From: Palleronia pelagia
GTDB lineage: Bacteria; Pseudomonadota; Alphaproteobacteria; Rhodobacterales; Rhodobacteraceae
DNA length: 64,000 bases
Assembly: GCF_900110115.1 (NCBI RefSeq)
Contig: NZ_FOCM01000004.1
Location: forward strand, 186,001-250,000
Reading direction: 5' to 3'
Shown: piece by piece, positions 1 through 8,502 of the stretch
Numbering within the stretch: position 1 is the stretch's first letter
Layout: each line of letters begins with the position of its first letter
Notes under the pieces: model-generated
The model's input: the letters and a program-made list of their open reading frames with translations, nothing else
Told to the model about the DNA's origin: nothing
Database searches by the model: none
Translations under genes and position numbers: made by a program

Positions 1-38
1 GCGTCGATTTCGGCCTGCTGGTCGGGCGACAGGGGCAT
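1..38 (-). CDS. 5' end of an unidentified gene (partial)
   Basis: An ATG on the minus strand at 38 opens a frame that runs off the left edge, encoding MPLSPDQQAEIDA. A GAAGGA SD-like sequence lies about 10 bases upstream of it. Only 12 complete codons are visible, so I cannot name the product. The gene would be divergent from the lipoprotein gene that starts at 258. Confidence 0.45.
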   Translation of the reverse strand, partial: MPLSPDQQAEID

Positions 39-257
39 GGGGCGGTGTCCTTCCGGGCTTCGTGAGTCGAGGGCTACCATATCGTGGGGGCGGCACCCGC
101 AAAACAACCATATGCGGGTTATCCACGACAATTGGGGCAATTTCCCCACAGGCGGGTGACGATTTGGCCGCAACCCCCGGGTGCGCTTGACCGGGCACGC
201 GGACCGGGGGCACGGTGCCGGAAAAACAACGAGCAGACCTCCAAGGCAGGTAGAGCC

Positions 258-1352
258 ATGTTCCGGATTCCCCTTTCCATCGCGCTGGCCGCGGTGTTGT
301 CCCTTGCCGCCTGCGGCGGTCCCAACCCGTTCAATGCGCCCGAGGAAGAGACCGACGGCGGCACCGATGGCGGCACCGGCGGCGATGACGGCACGCCGAT
401 ACAGTCCGATCGCGGCCTGCCCCCCGGCACGTCGTCGCCCAGCCCCGACAACGCCATCGTCCGCTACGAGGCCAACGACTCGGCCGGCGGCGGCGGTTTC
501 GCCGAGGGGATCGAATACGACCGGGCCACGGACACGTTCACGGTCGACAACCTGGCCTTCGACGGCGACAACACCTACGCCCGCGGCACGGCGGTCAGCT
601 CGCTCGGGCCGTTCGCGGTGTACGAGTCGGACGTGACGACCACCGACCCGGTCACCGGCAACGTGATCGACACCTTCCCCTACCGCGCGATCTACGGCGT
701 GTCGCGCACCGGCCAGACCGAGTTCGCCATCGTGCGCACCGGCGGCTACCTGAATTACGGCTTCGGCGGCTTCGTCTACCAGCGGAACGCCGAGGACGCG
801 GCCGGCAACCCGGTGACGCTGGATCTGCCGACCGAGGGCGACGCCGAATACGCCGGCGACTATGCGGGCGTGCGGATCTTCGACGGGAAAGGCGGGCTGG
901 AATACGTGACCGGCGACGCGTCGATGCTGATCGACTTCAAGGATTTCAACGACAGCCAGGCGGGCGTGCTGCTGCGGGTGCGCAACCGGCGGCTGTACGA
1001 CGTCAACGGCAACGACATAACGTCGGCCTACCTGGACGCGCTCGAGGCCGACAACGCCGACCTGATCCGGCCCAGCGCCACCGACGGCAGCGGCAACGAG
1101 GTGCTGGCCAGTATCGGCAGCCGGGTGAACCCGAACGTCGCCGACGCCAATGGCGAGATCGTGCAGGAGATCTTCGCGCGCTACTCCGAGACCGACGGCA
1201 CGTCGTTCGAAGCGGGCGACGGCCAGTACTATGCCATCATGTCCGGCCAGAACGCGTCCGAGATCGTGGGCGTGCTGGTGATGGAGGGAGCGGACGCGCG
1301 CAGCGACGCGACCTTCCAGGAGACCGGCGGCTTCATCGTCTATCGTCAATGA
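258..1352 (+). CDS. Surface lipoprotein with a TbpB-like C-terminal region (candidate Slam substrate)
   Basis: A 364-residue lipoprotein. I start it at the ATG that gives a clean lipoprotein signal peptide with lipobox LAAC followed by GGPN. An upstream in-frame start would bury that signal. After the lipobox comes a low-complexity linker rich in Asp, Gly and Thr, then a beta-rich body. The C-terminus (around GQNASEIVGVLVMEG) resembles the end of TbpB-type beta-barrel domains, where a Gly-x-Asn-Ala-x-Glu motif is typical. The stop overlaps the start of the downstream outer-membrane gene by 4 bp, so the two are translationally coupled. That gene looks like a surface lipoprotein assembly modifier, so I infer this protein is its cargo, displayed on the outer leaflet. 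The ligand is unknown; metal or haem binding is only a family-based guess. Confidence 0.7.
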   Translation: MFRIPLSIALAAVLSLAACGGPNPFNAPEEETDGGTDGGTGGDDGTPIQSDRGLPPGTSSPSPDNAIVRYEANDSAGGGGFAEGIEYDRATDTFTVDNLAFDGDNTYARGTAVSSLGPFAVYESDVTTTDPVTGNVIDTFPYRAIYGVSRTGQTEFAIVRTGGYLNYGFGGFVYQRNAEDAAGNPVTLDLPTEGDAEYAGDYAGVRIFDGKGGLEYVTGDASMLIDFKDFNDSQAGVLLRVRNRRLYDVNGNDITSAYLDALEADNADLIRPSATDGSGNEVLASIGSRVNPNVADANGEIVQEIFARYSETDGTSFEAGDGQYYAIMSGQNASEIVGVLVMEGADARSDATFQETGGFIVYRQ

Positions 1353-2758
1353 TGCGCGGGGCGCGATTGCCCCCGTCCTTTCGGCGCGCGACGCTGGCCC
1401 TGCTGGCGGCGCTGGCCCTTGCGGGGCCGGTCGCGGCCGAGCCCGCCGCGCTGAACCCCGACCAGATGCGGGTCGCCGCGGGCCGCGCGACGGCGTCGGG
1501 GCAGCCCTTGGCCGCCAAGGCCATGGCCGAGGCGCTGCTGGCGCGCGACCGCGATGACATCCAGGCCCTGCTGGCGCTTTCGCGGGCTGAGCGCGACCTG
1601 GGCGACTACGACGCGGCGCGCGACGCAGGAATGCGCGCCTGGTCGCTGGGCCGCCGGGACGAGGACCGCTATGCCGCCGCGCTGGCCGTGGCGCAGGCGC
1701 AGGCGTCGAAAGGCGCACGCACGCGGTCGCAGTTCTGGCTGCGCCGCGCGGTCGAGGTGGCGCCCGACGACCGGGCCGAGGCGCGGGCCATCCGCGATTA
1801 CCGCTATGTCCGCGCGCGCAACCCTTGGGCGACGCAGCTGTCCTTCACCCTGGCGCCGTCGTCGAACGTGAACGGCGGGACCAGCAACGAGACCGCGGAC
1901 CTGTACCTGAGCGGCACGCCCATCGGCGACCTCTACCTGCCCGACGCGCAGCTGGGCCCCACGGCCCGGGCGCTGTCGGGGGTCGAGCTGGCACTGGGCG
2001 TCAGCGCGTCGCGCCGCCTGCACGAGACGGCGACCGAGAAGACGACGCTGGACATGGGCCTGCTCCAGCGCAGCCACATCCTGTCGGACGAGGCCAAGCG
2101 CATGGCGCCCACGGCCTCGGGGTCGGACTTCGCCTATTCGGCCGCGACGCTGGGCATGACCCACAAGCGCAAGATCGACGACGGGCGCGGCGACCTGCGC
2201 TTTGGCCTGGCGACCCAGCGCACATGGTACGGCGGCGACACCCTGGCCCAGAGCGTGCGCGCCAGCGCCGCCGTGGGCTATGCCCTGACGCCGAAGACCA
2301 AGGGGCAGCTGAGCCTGTCGGCCGACCGCGAGAACGGGCTGAACGGGCGCGCCGACGTGACCGGCTGGCGGCTGGGCGCCGGCGTGGGACGGGTCACCGA
2401 CAGCGGCCTTCAGCTGAGCGCCGCGATCAGCCACAGCGACCGCGACTCGGCCTCGGGCGCGCTGGATTTCCGCGAGACCGAGATCACGCTGGGCGCCGCC
2501 CTGCCCGAGCCGGTCATGGGCGCGCAGGTGTCGTTCAGCCTGTCGGCGGCGGACCGGCATCACGACAGCCTCCCCTTCGCGCTGAACGGGCGCGACGACA
2601 AGCGGCTGGCCGCGCGCGCGACCATGGCGTTCCCGGCGCTGGATTACATGGGGTTCGTGCCGGACGTGACGGTCGAGGCATTGAAGAATTCGTCCACGGT
2701 CGACCTGTATGACCGGCGCGAATTCGGCGTGTCGCTGGGCGTGCGGTCGCGATTCTGA
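1349..2758 (+). CDS. Surface lipoprotein assembly modifier-like outer membrane protein (Slam, DUF560)
   Basis: A 469-residue protein with an N-terminal signal peptide (residues about 1-30). A TPR-like helical segment follows (about 35-140), with helices such as AKAMAEALLARDRDDIQALL. A C-terminal beta-barrel of alternating amphipathic strands ends in Phe (...GVRSRF), as expected for Bam-inserted outer membrane proteins. TPR plus barrel is the architecture of Slam, which moves specific lipoproteins to the cell surface. The ATG at 1349 overlaps the stop of the preceding lipoprotein gene (ATGA), the usual cargo-translocator arrangement. The family assignment rests on architecture and context. The barrel strands were judged by eye. 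Confidence 0.72.
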   Translation: MMRGARLPPSFRRATLALLAALALAGPVAAEPAALNPDQMRVAAGRATASGQPLAAKAMAEALLARDRDDIQALLALSRAERDLGDYDAARDAGMRAWSLGRRDEDRYAAALAVAQAQASKGARTRSQFWLRRAVEVAPDDRAEARAIRDYRYVRARNPWATQLSFTLAPSSNVNGGTSNETADLYLSGTPIGDLYLPDAQLGPTARALSGVELALGVSASRRLHETATEKTTLDMGLLQRSHILSDEAKRMAPTASGSDFAYSAATLGMTHKRKIDDGRGDLRFGLATQRTWYGGDTLAQSVRASAAVGYALTPKTKGQLSLSADRENGLNGRADVTGWRLGAGVGRVTDSGLQLSAAISHSDRDSASGALDFRETEITLGAALPEPVMGAQVSFSLSAADRHHDSLPFALNGRDDKRLAARATMAFPALDYMGFVPDVTVEALKNSSTVDLYDRREFGVSLGVRSRF

Positions 2759-2760
2759 CG

Positions 2761-2789
2761 CTTTACGCGCGGGTCGCCCGGCCTAGCTT
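2761..2789 (+). promoter_or_regulatory. Promoter-like CTTTAC-N16-CTAGCTT element upstream of gloA
   Basis: CTTTAC at 2761-2766 and CTAGCTT at 2783-2789 lie 40-70 bases upstream of the gloA ATG. The same pair, with nearly the same spacing and flanks, occurs upstream of the DUF2237 gene at 49391-49420. A related CTTTAC element precedes trpB. I read it as a -35/-10 pair. Confidence 0.45.
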
Positions 2790-2828
2790 TCGGCGCAATC
2801 GAAAGACAATCGCGGAAAGGACTTACCG

Positions 2829-3263
2829 ATGGCAATCGAGTATCTTCACACGATGGTGCGTGCCAAGGATCTGGACAAGACCATGGCGTTCTTCAAGCTG
2901 CTGGGCCTGAAGGAGCGGATGCGCAAGGAGGTCGAAGCCGGCCGTTTCACGCTGGTGTTCATGTGCCCGCCCGACCAGGACGACGGCACCGCCGACGTGG
3001 AGCTGACCTATAACTGGGACGGCGACGACGCCCTGCCCGACGACAGCCGCCATTTCGGCCACCTGGCGTATCGCGTCGACGATATTTACGACATGTGCGC
3101 CAAGCTGCAGGATGCGGGGGTGACGATCAACCGCCCGCCGCGTGACGGGCACATGGCCTTCGTGCGCTCGCCCGACAACATCTCGGTCGAGCTTTTGCAG
3201 AAGGGCGACGCGAAGGAGCCGCAGGAACCTTGGGCCAGCATGGAAAACACCGGGCACTGGTAA
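2829..3263 (+). CDS. gloA: Lactoylglutathione lyase (glyoxalase I)
   Basis: A 144-residue vicinal-oxygen-chelate fold enzyme. It isomerises the hemithioacetal of methylglyoxal and glutathione to S-lactoylglutathione in the cytoplasm. The four expected metal ligands are in place: His7 (YLHTMVRAKD), Glu58 (ADVELTYNW), His78 (FGHLAYRVDD) and Glu121 (ISVELLQK). The length is normal for the short glyoxalase I family. A GGAAAGGA SD region precedes the ATG. Its 3' end overlaps the TTG-started DUF1194 gene, so the two are probably co-transcribed. Confidence 0.93.
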   Translation: MAIEYLHTMVRAKDLDKTMAFFKLLGLKERMRKEVEAGRFTLVFMCPPDQDDGTADVELTYNWDGDDALPDDSRHFGHLAYRVDDIYDMCAKLQDAGVTINRPPRDGHMAFVRSPDNISVELLQKGDAKEPQEPWASMENTGHW

Positions 3264-3934
3264 GCCTTGGCGCCGCGGCGGCCCTGACCCTGTGGGCCGC
3301 CGCGGCCGAGGCCCAGTGCCGGCTGGCGCTGGTGCTGGGCCTCGACATCTCGTCCTCGGTGGATGCCGAGGAGGACGCGCTGCAGCGCCAGGGCCTCGCC
3401 CGCGCGCTGATTGCCCCGCAGGTGGTTCAGGCCGCCACCGCCCTGCCCGGCCAGCCCGTGGCGATCGCTGTGTTCGAATGGTCGGGCCGCTGGCAGCAGG
3501 ACCTTCTTCTGGACTGGACCATGGTCGAAAGCGCCGCCGACATGGAGCGGATCAGCGCCACCATCGCCGCGTCGAAACGATCCTATGCCGATTTTCCGAC
3601 GGCGATGGGATACGCGCTGGGCTATGCGTCGGACCTGTTGCGCCGGGCGCCGCCATGCCTGTTCCGCACGCTGGATTTGTCGGGCGACGGGATCAACAAC
3701 GACGGGTTCGGCCCCGCGCTGGCCTACCAGAACTTCCCCTACGAAGAGGTGACGGTGAACGGGCTGGTGGTGACCGGCCACGACCAGGCCGTCGTCACCT
3801 TCTTCGAGCGCGAGGTCCGGCACGGCCCCGGGGCCTTCATCGAGGTGGCGCGCGGCTTCGAGGATTTCGAGCGCGCCATGCGCCGCAAGCTGGTACGCGA
3901 GCTGGGCGCGCGCGTGATCGGGCTGGCCGAATGA
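3230..3934 (+). CDS. DUF1194 protein, first of a tandem pair (VWA-like, secreted)
   Basis: A 234-residue protein with an N-terminal signal peptide ending near AAAAEAQ. Next comes VLGLDISSSVDAEE, a DxSxS motif like the metal-ion-dependent adhesion site of von Willebrand A domains. The only plausible start is TTG at 3230, which lies 34 bp inside gloA in another frame. No in-frame ATG or GTG would keep the signal peptide. Conserved stretches include LDLSGDGINN and VNGLVV. DUF1194 proteins are common in Rhodobacteraceae and have no assigned biochemical role. The stop overlaps the start of a second, related DUF1194 gene (ATGA), which points to tandem duplication. Confidence 0.78.
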   Translation: MGQHGKHRALVSLGAAAALTLWAAAAEAQCRLALVLGLDISSSVDAEEDALQRQGLARALIAPQVVQAATALPGQPVAIAVFEWSGRWQQDLLLDWTMVESAADMERISATIAASKRSYADFPTAMGYALGYASDLLRRAPPCLFRTLDLSGDGINNDGFGPALAYQNFPYEEVTVNGLVVTGHDQAVVTFFEREVRHGPGAFIEVARGFEDFERAMRRKLVRELGARVIGLAE

Positions 3935-4620
3935 TCCGGGCCGCGCTTGCCGCCCTGCTGGGGCTTCTTTCGATGACGACCGCCGAGGCCGGGTGTCGCC
4001 AGGCCCTGGCGCTGGGGCTCGACATCTCGGGGTCGGTGGACGCGACCGAGTACCGGTTGCAGCGCGACGGGCTGGCCGACGCCCTGTCGCGCCCGGCCGT
4101 GCGCAGCGCGCTGTTCTCGACCCCCGGCGAGGTCGTCTGGATCGCCGTTTTCGAGTGGGCGGATCCCGGGCAAAGCCACGTGATCCAGCCATGGGCCGCG
4201 CTGACCGATGGCGCGGCGCTGGACCGGGTGACCGCGCGGTTGCGGGGCGGCACCCGTCCCGATTTCGGCCCCTCGACTGCCTTGGGCTCGGCCATGGAAG
4301 CCGGCGCCGCCCTGCTGGCCGGGCGCCCCGACTGCGCGACGCTGACGCTGGACGTCTCGGGCGACGGGCCATCCAACACCGGCCCCCGCCCGCGCGATGC
4401 GCGGCGGGCGCCGGCGTTGGCGGGCGTGACCGTGAACGGGTTGGTGGTTGCGCCGGACGCAAAGGCCGCTTCCCAGCTAGAGTCCTACTTCCGCGCCGAG
4501 GTCATCAGCGGGCCCGGCGCCTTCGTCGAACGCGCGGACGGGTTCGAAGGCTACGCCGACGCGATGGAACGCAAGCTGATCCGCGAATTGCGGTCGATGC
4601 TGCTGGGCGCGCTTCAGTAG
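3931..4620 (+). CDS. DUF1194 protein, second of a tandem pair (VWA-like, secreted)
   Basis: A 229-residue paralogue of the preceding gene. It has a signal peptide (MIRAALAALLGLLSMTTAEA), the DISGSVD MIDAS-like motif, an LDVSGDGPSN segment and the same VNGLVV and GPGAFVE motifs. The ATG overlaps the upstream stop. Sequence divergence between the copies is substantial, so this is an old duplication. The product is probably periplasmic. The convergent MarR-type gene overlaps its 3' end by 7 bp. The function is unknown; VWA-like proteins usually mediate protein contacts. Confidence 0.78.
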   Translation: MIRAALAALLGLLSMTTAEAGCRQALALGLDISGSVDATEYRLQRDGLADALSRPAVRSALFSTPGEVVWIAVFEWADPGQSHVIQPWAALTDGAALDRVTARLRGGTRPDFGPSTALGSAMEAGAALLAGRPDCATLTLDVSGDGPSNTGPRPRDARRAPALAGVTVNGLVVAPDAKAASQLESYFRAEVISGPGAFVERADGFEGYADAMERKLIRELRSMLLGALQ

Positions 4621-5111
4621 ATATAGCGGATCTGGTCGGTCCAGTAGCGTTCGACCCGGCGCAGCGTGCCGTTGATGAGATCGACCTGGTCGTAGCTGAG
4701 CACGTTGCGCGATTGCAGCCCCTCGGCGTGGCGGGCGAAAAGACGGCCCACCGCCTCGTGCACCTGCCGGCCTTTCGGCGTCAGCCGCACGCGCACCGCG
4801 CGGCGATCGATCTCGCAGCGCTGGTGGTGCATGTAGCCCATTTCGACCAGCTTCTTCAGGTTGTAGGAGACGTTCGAGCCCTGGTAGTAGCCGCGGGTCT
4901 TGAGCTCGCCCGCCGTCACCTCGTTGTCGCCCACGTTGAACAGCAGCAACGCCTGGACCGGGTTCACCTCCAGCACGCCGACGCGTTCGAATTCATCCTT
5001 GAGAACGTCGAGAAGCAGCCTGTGCAACCGCTCGACCAGGGACAGCGTATCCAGGTATTCCTTGATGAAACCCCGTTTCTCGGCGGTTTCCACCCTTTGC
5101 AGCGAACTCAT
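4614..5111 (-). CDS. MarR-type winged-helix transcriptional regulator
   Basis: A 165-residue regulator with a central winged helix. Its recognition region is around NEVTAGELKTRGYYQGSNVS and the wing around HHQRCEIDRRAVRVRLTPKG. An N-terminal helix and a long C-terminal helix fit MarR dimerisation. I start at the ATG at 5111, because GAGGTG sits five bases upstream. The ATG at 5126 would place that SD inside the gene. The overall pattern resembles LdtR-type regulators conserved in alphaproteobacteria, but that link is a recollection of the family, not a demonstrated orthology. It is convergent with the DUF1194 pair. Confidence 0.82.
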   Translation of the reverse strand: MSSLQRVETAEKRGFIKEYLDTLSLVERLHRLLLDVLKDEFERVGVLEVNPVQALLLFNVGDNEVTAGELKTRGYYQGSNVSYNLKKLVEMGYMHHQRCEIDRRAVRVRLTPKGRQVHEAVGRLFARHAEGLQSRNVLSYDQVDLINGTLRRVERYWTDQIRYIY

Positions 5112-5183
5112 CTCGCACCTCGCCATTCTGCATCGCCGGGCGAAGATGCGACGAATTCGCTAATTAATGGTTTATCCCGGAGA

Positions 5184-5468
5184 TCAGGCCACGCCGCCGC
5201 GCACGTGTTCGGCCATGTGGGCCGCGATGTCGGCGATCAGGTCGGCGTAGAGGGGCGGCGCGGGGGCCTGCCCGCTAACCCACTGGTAAAGGTCCTGGTC
5301 GTTTTCCAGAAGCATCTGCTGGTAGAGCGCCACGGTCTCGTCATCCAGTTCGGCCAGCCGGTGGTCGGCATAGGCGCCCAGGATCAGGTCCATCTCCTTG
5401 ATGCCGCGCCGCCAGGACCGGATCCGCAGGCGGCGCAGCATGGTTTCGCGATCGCCGGCCTCTGTCAT
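5184..5468 (-). CDS. sdhE: FAD assembly factor SdhE (succinate dehydrogenase assembly factor 2)
   Basis: A 94-residue protein of the SdhE/Sdh5 (DUF339) family, which promotes covalent flavinylation of the succinate dehydrogenase flavoprotein. The diagnostic RGxxE motif is present as RRGIKEMDLILG. The C-terminal half contains the conserved E-x-D-L-Y-x-W signature (LENDQDLYQWVSG). The length is typical. The ATG overlaps the stop of the upstream HTH regulator by 4 bp, so both come from one transcript. The longer frame upstream of this ATG is non-coding. Confidence 0.92.
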   Translation of the reverse strand: MTEAGDRETMLRRLRIRSWRRGIKEMDLILGAYADHRLAELDDETVALYQQMLLENDQDLYQWVSGQAPAPPLYADLIADIAAHMAEHVRGGVA

Positions 5469-5872
5469 TGGGCGGTCTCTTGCATCCGGCGCAGACGCTT
5501 TTGCAGCCGGCCCAACGTGTCGGCCTGCTGCACCATCGCGCGCTGAAGCTGGCGCATCTCGTTGAGAAGCTGGGTCATGTCGTCGGAAAGCGGTGCCGGC
5601 TCGGACGGCGCGGCGAGGCCGTCGCCCTCGCCCGTCATCAGCCAGCGCAGGCTGACATTCAGCAGCCCCGAGATGGTCTGAAGCTGGTTGGCGCGCGGCT
5701 CGGACATGTCGTTTTCCCACTTCTCGAGCGTGCCGATGCGCACGCCGATGCGATGGGCGAGTTCGTTCTGCGAAAGGCTCGCGGCCTGGCGCGCGTCGGC
5801 CAGCCGATCGCCGAAGGTCGCGGTGTCGTTGGAATACCAATCGTGCTGCGTCTCTACCAGGTCGTCGGTCAT
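5465..5872 (-). CDS. XRE-family helix-turn-helix regulator with coiled-coil tail
   Basis: A 135-residue protein. Residues about 20-75 form a Cro/CI-type HTH (FGDRLADARQAASLSQNELAHRIGV then TLEKWE). Residues about 95-130 are a heptad-rich segment (MTQLLNEMRQLQRAMVQQADTLGRLQKRL), probably a coiled coil for oligomerisation. It is co-directional and 4 bp overlapped with sdhE, and divergent from aspC. The target is unknown; autoregulation or control of aspC from the 87-bp divergent region is possible. Confidence 0.85.
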   Translation of the reverse strand: MTDDLVETQHDWYSNDTATFGDRLADARQAASLSQNELAHRIGVRIGTLEKWENDMSEPRANQLQTISGLLNVSLRWLMTGEGDGLAAPSEPAPLSDDMTQLLNEMRQLQRAMVQQADTLGRLQKRLRRMQETAQ

Positions 5873-5902
5873 GGTGATCCTCGATCCGTTTTTCGCTGTT
5901 GA

Positions 5903-7162
<1,260 letters not shown>

Positions 7163-7223
7163 GCGGGTACGCCGGGCGCGGCACGGGCCCGGTACCGCGG
7201 CAGACAGACTGAGAGGGGCCACC

Positions 7224-7646
7224 ATGTCGCTGGAACTGCCCGAGTATTTCTTCCGCGTGCGCGAGAACGGGGCTTTCGTGTTCCGCGTCGATTCCGACAA
7301 TCGCCAGCGCCGGATCGAGATGGACCAGATCGCGGTCGTCAACATCCGCAACGGCGAGGTGAAGCCCAACGGCGAGCGCACGCTGGACGCACACGACATG
7401 GCCGCCATCACCGAGTGGATGGAGGAACGCCGCGCCACGCTGGCCTACCGCGAGATCGACGACATCCTGCGCACCGTCGATCACCTCAACCACACCGCCC
7501 ACTGGGTTCAGACCAAGGCCACGGAAGAGCAGATCGACGCCATCCTGAATCCCCTGCTGCTGTCGATGCACGATCTGCGCCAGGTGCTGGTCCGCAAACG
7601 CACCGACCGCATCATGCGCGAGCGCGAGGCGAACGAGCCGGAGTGA
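7224..7646 (+). CDS. Conserved hypothetical protein
   Basis: A 140-residue acidic, soluble, mostly helical protein with no signal peptide or membrane segment. A beta-rich start (YFFRVRENGAFVFRVDSDNRQRR) is followed by long helices (AAITEWMEERRATLAYREIDDILRTVDHLNH). An AGAGGGG SD precedes the ATG. It follows aspC on the same strand after 61 bp. I do not recognise a characterised family. The protein type seems common in Rhodobacteraceae. Confidence 0.7.
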   Translation: MSLELPEYFFRVRENGAFVFRVDSDNRQRRIEMDQIAVVNIRNGEVKPNGERTLDAHDMAAITEWMEERRATLAYREIDDILRTVDHLNHTAHWVQTKATEEQIDAILNPLLLSMHDLRQVLVRKRTDRIMREREANEPE

Positions 7647-7685
7647 GCGCCATAACGGACCGGCGCACGGCCCGGCCCGGATCAC

Positions 7686-8501
7686 TCACTCGGGCACGGC
7701 GAAGGTGAGCGAGGCCCAGAGGCTTTCCCACGCGGCGCCGGTTTCCTCGGCCACGTCGTCGCCGGGACGGCGCAGCACGACGGCATCCACCAGGTAGCTG
7801 TGGCCGGCAGTGACCGGCACTGTCGCGACGCCCTCGGCATCTGTCGTCACTGTGCTGACCGTCACTTCGCCATCCGGGTCACGGTCGAAGATCTCGACCT
7901 GCGCGTCACCGCGTGGCTCGGACTGGTAGAAGACCTGCACGTCGATCCCGTCGCCTGTGTCGCCGGTATAGGGGTTCTCGAGCGCGACGATCTCGGTGAC
8001 CAGGCCGAAGGCACGGTCCTGCCCCGCGCCCTCGCCCACTGCGACGAGCGACTTGGCGTGGCGGGAATAGATTTCCTTCGGGGCCACGCCCTCCTGCCCC
8101 GCGTCGGCGTGGGCGTCGATCACCCATTCGGCGTCCTTGTGGGTGACGAAGTTCACGAAACTGTCGTAGCTGGAATAGGTCAGGTCGTAGTCGCGGGTGA
8201 CGTGGACCACGATGGCGAGCCCGTCCTCATCGACGGTCGTGCTCAGCGCCGGGCGGTCGCCGATGCGGCCCTCGACCGGGGCCACGTCGTCGCCCTGCGC
8301 CAGGTCGAAACGGCGGAAGTTGTCGGGAATGTAGGCATAGCTCGATCCCTTGAAGTTCTCGCCCACCCGGATGGCGGCGGTCAGCGTGTCGCCGGGGGCC
8401 AGCGTATAATCCTCGGGGTCGATCCAAAACTCGTGGCCCCACGCCAGCGATGTGCTAGCTGCGATGGCGAGAATTGGGGCGAAAGGGCGAAAAAGGGACA
8501 T
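7686..8501 (-). CDS. DUF4198 periplasmic protein
   Basis: A 271-residue protein with a signal peptide (MSLFRPFAPILAIAASTSLAWG). The mature start HEFWIDPEDYTLAPGDTLTAAIRVGENFKG is characteristic of DUF4198. The C-terminal part (YQSEPRGDAQVEIFDRDPDGEVTV) looks like a carboxypeptidase-regulatory Ig-like domain. DUF4198 proteins often sit beside nickel or cobalt transporters. Here the divergent neighbour is a HupE/UreJ-family membrane protein, so a role in metal handling is inferred. Its start codon overlaps the possible HupE start within a shared CATG. Confidence 0.8.
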   Translation of the reverse strand: MSLFRPFAPILAIAASTSLAWGHEFWIDPEDYTLAPGDTLTAAIRVGENFKGSSYAYIPDNFRRFDLAQGDDVAPVEGRIGDRPALSTTVDEDGLAIVVHVTRDYDLTYSSYDSFVNFVTHKDAEWVIDAHADAGQEGVAPKEIYSRHAKSLVAVGEGAGQDRAFGLVTEIVALENPYTGDTGDGIDVQVFYQSEPRGDAQVEIFDRDPDGEVTVSTVTTDAEGVATVPVTAGHSYLVDAVVLRRPGDDVAEETGAAWESLWASLTFAVPE

Positions 8502-8502
8502 G

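Noticed and set aside
119-127. DnaA-box-like TTATCCACG near the left edge
   Set aside because: A single imperfect match, with no cluster of boxes, AT-rich unwinding region or origin genes.
84-257. N-terminal extension of the lipoprotein gene from an earlier start
   Set aside because: It would bury the lipoprotein signal peptide and lipobox 58 residues into the protein. The extension has no sensible composition.
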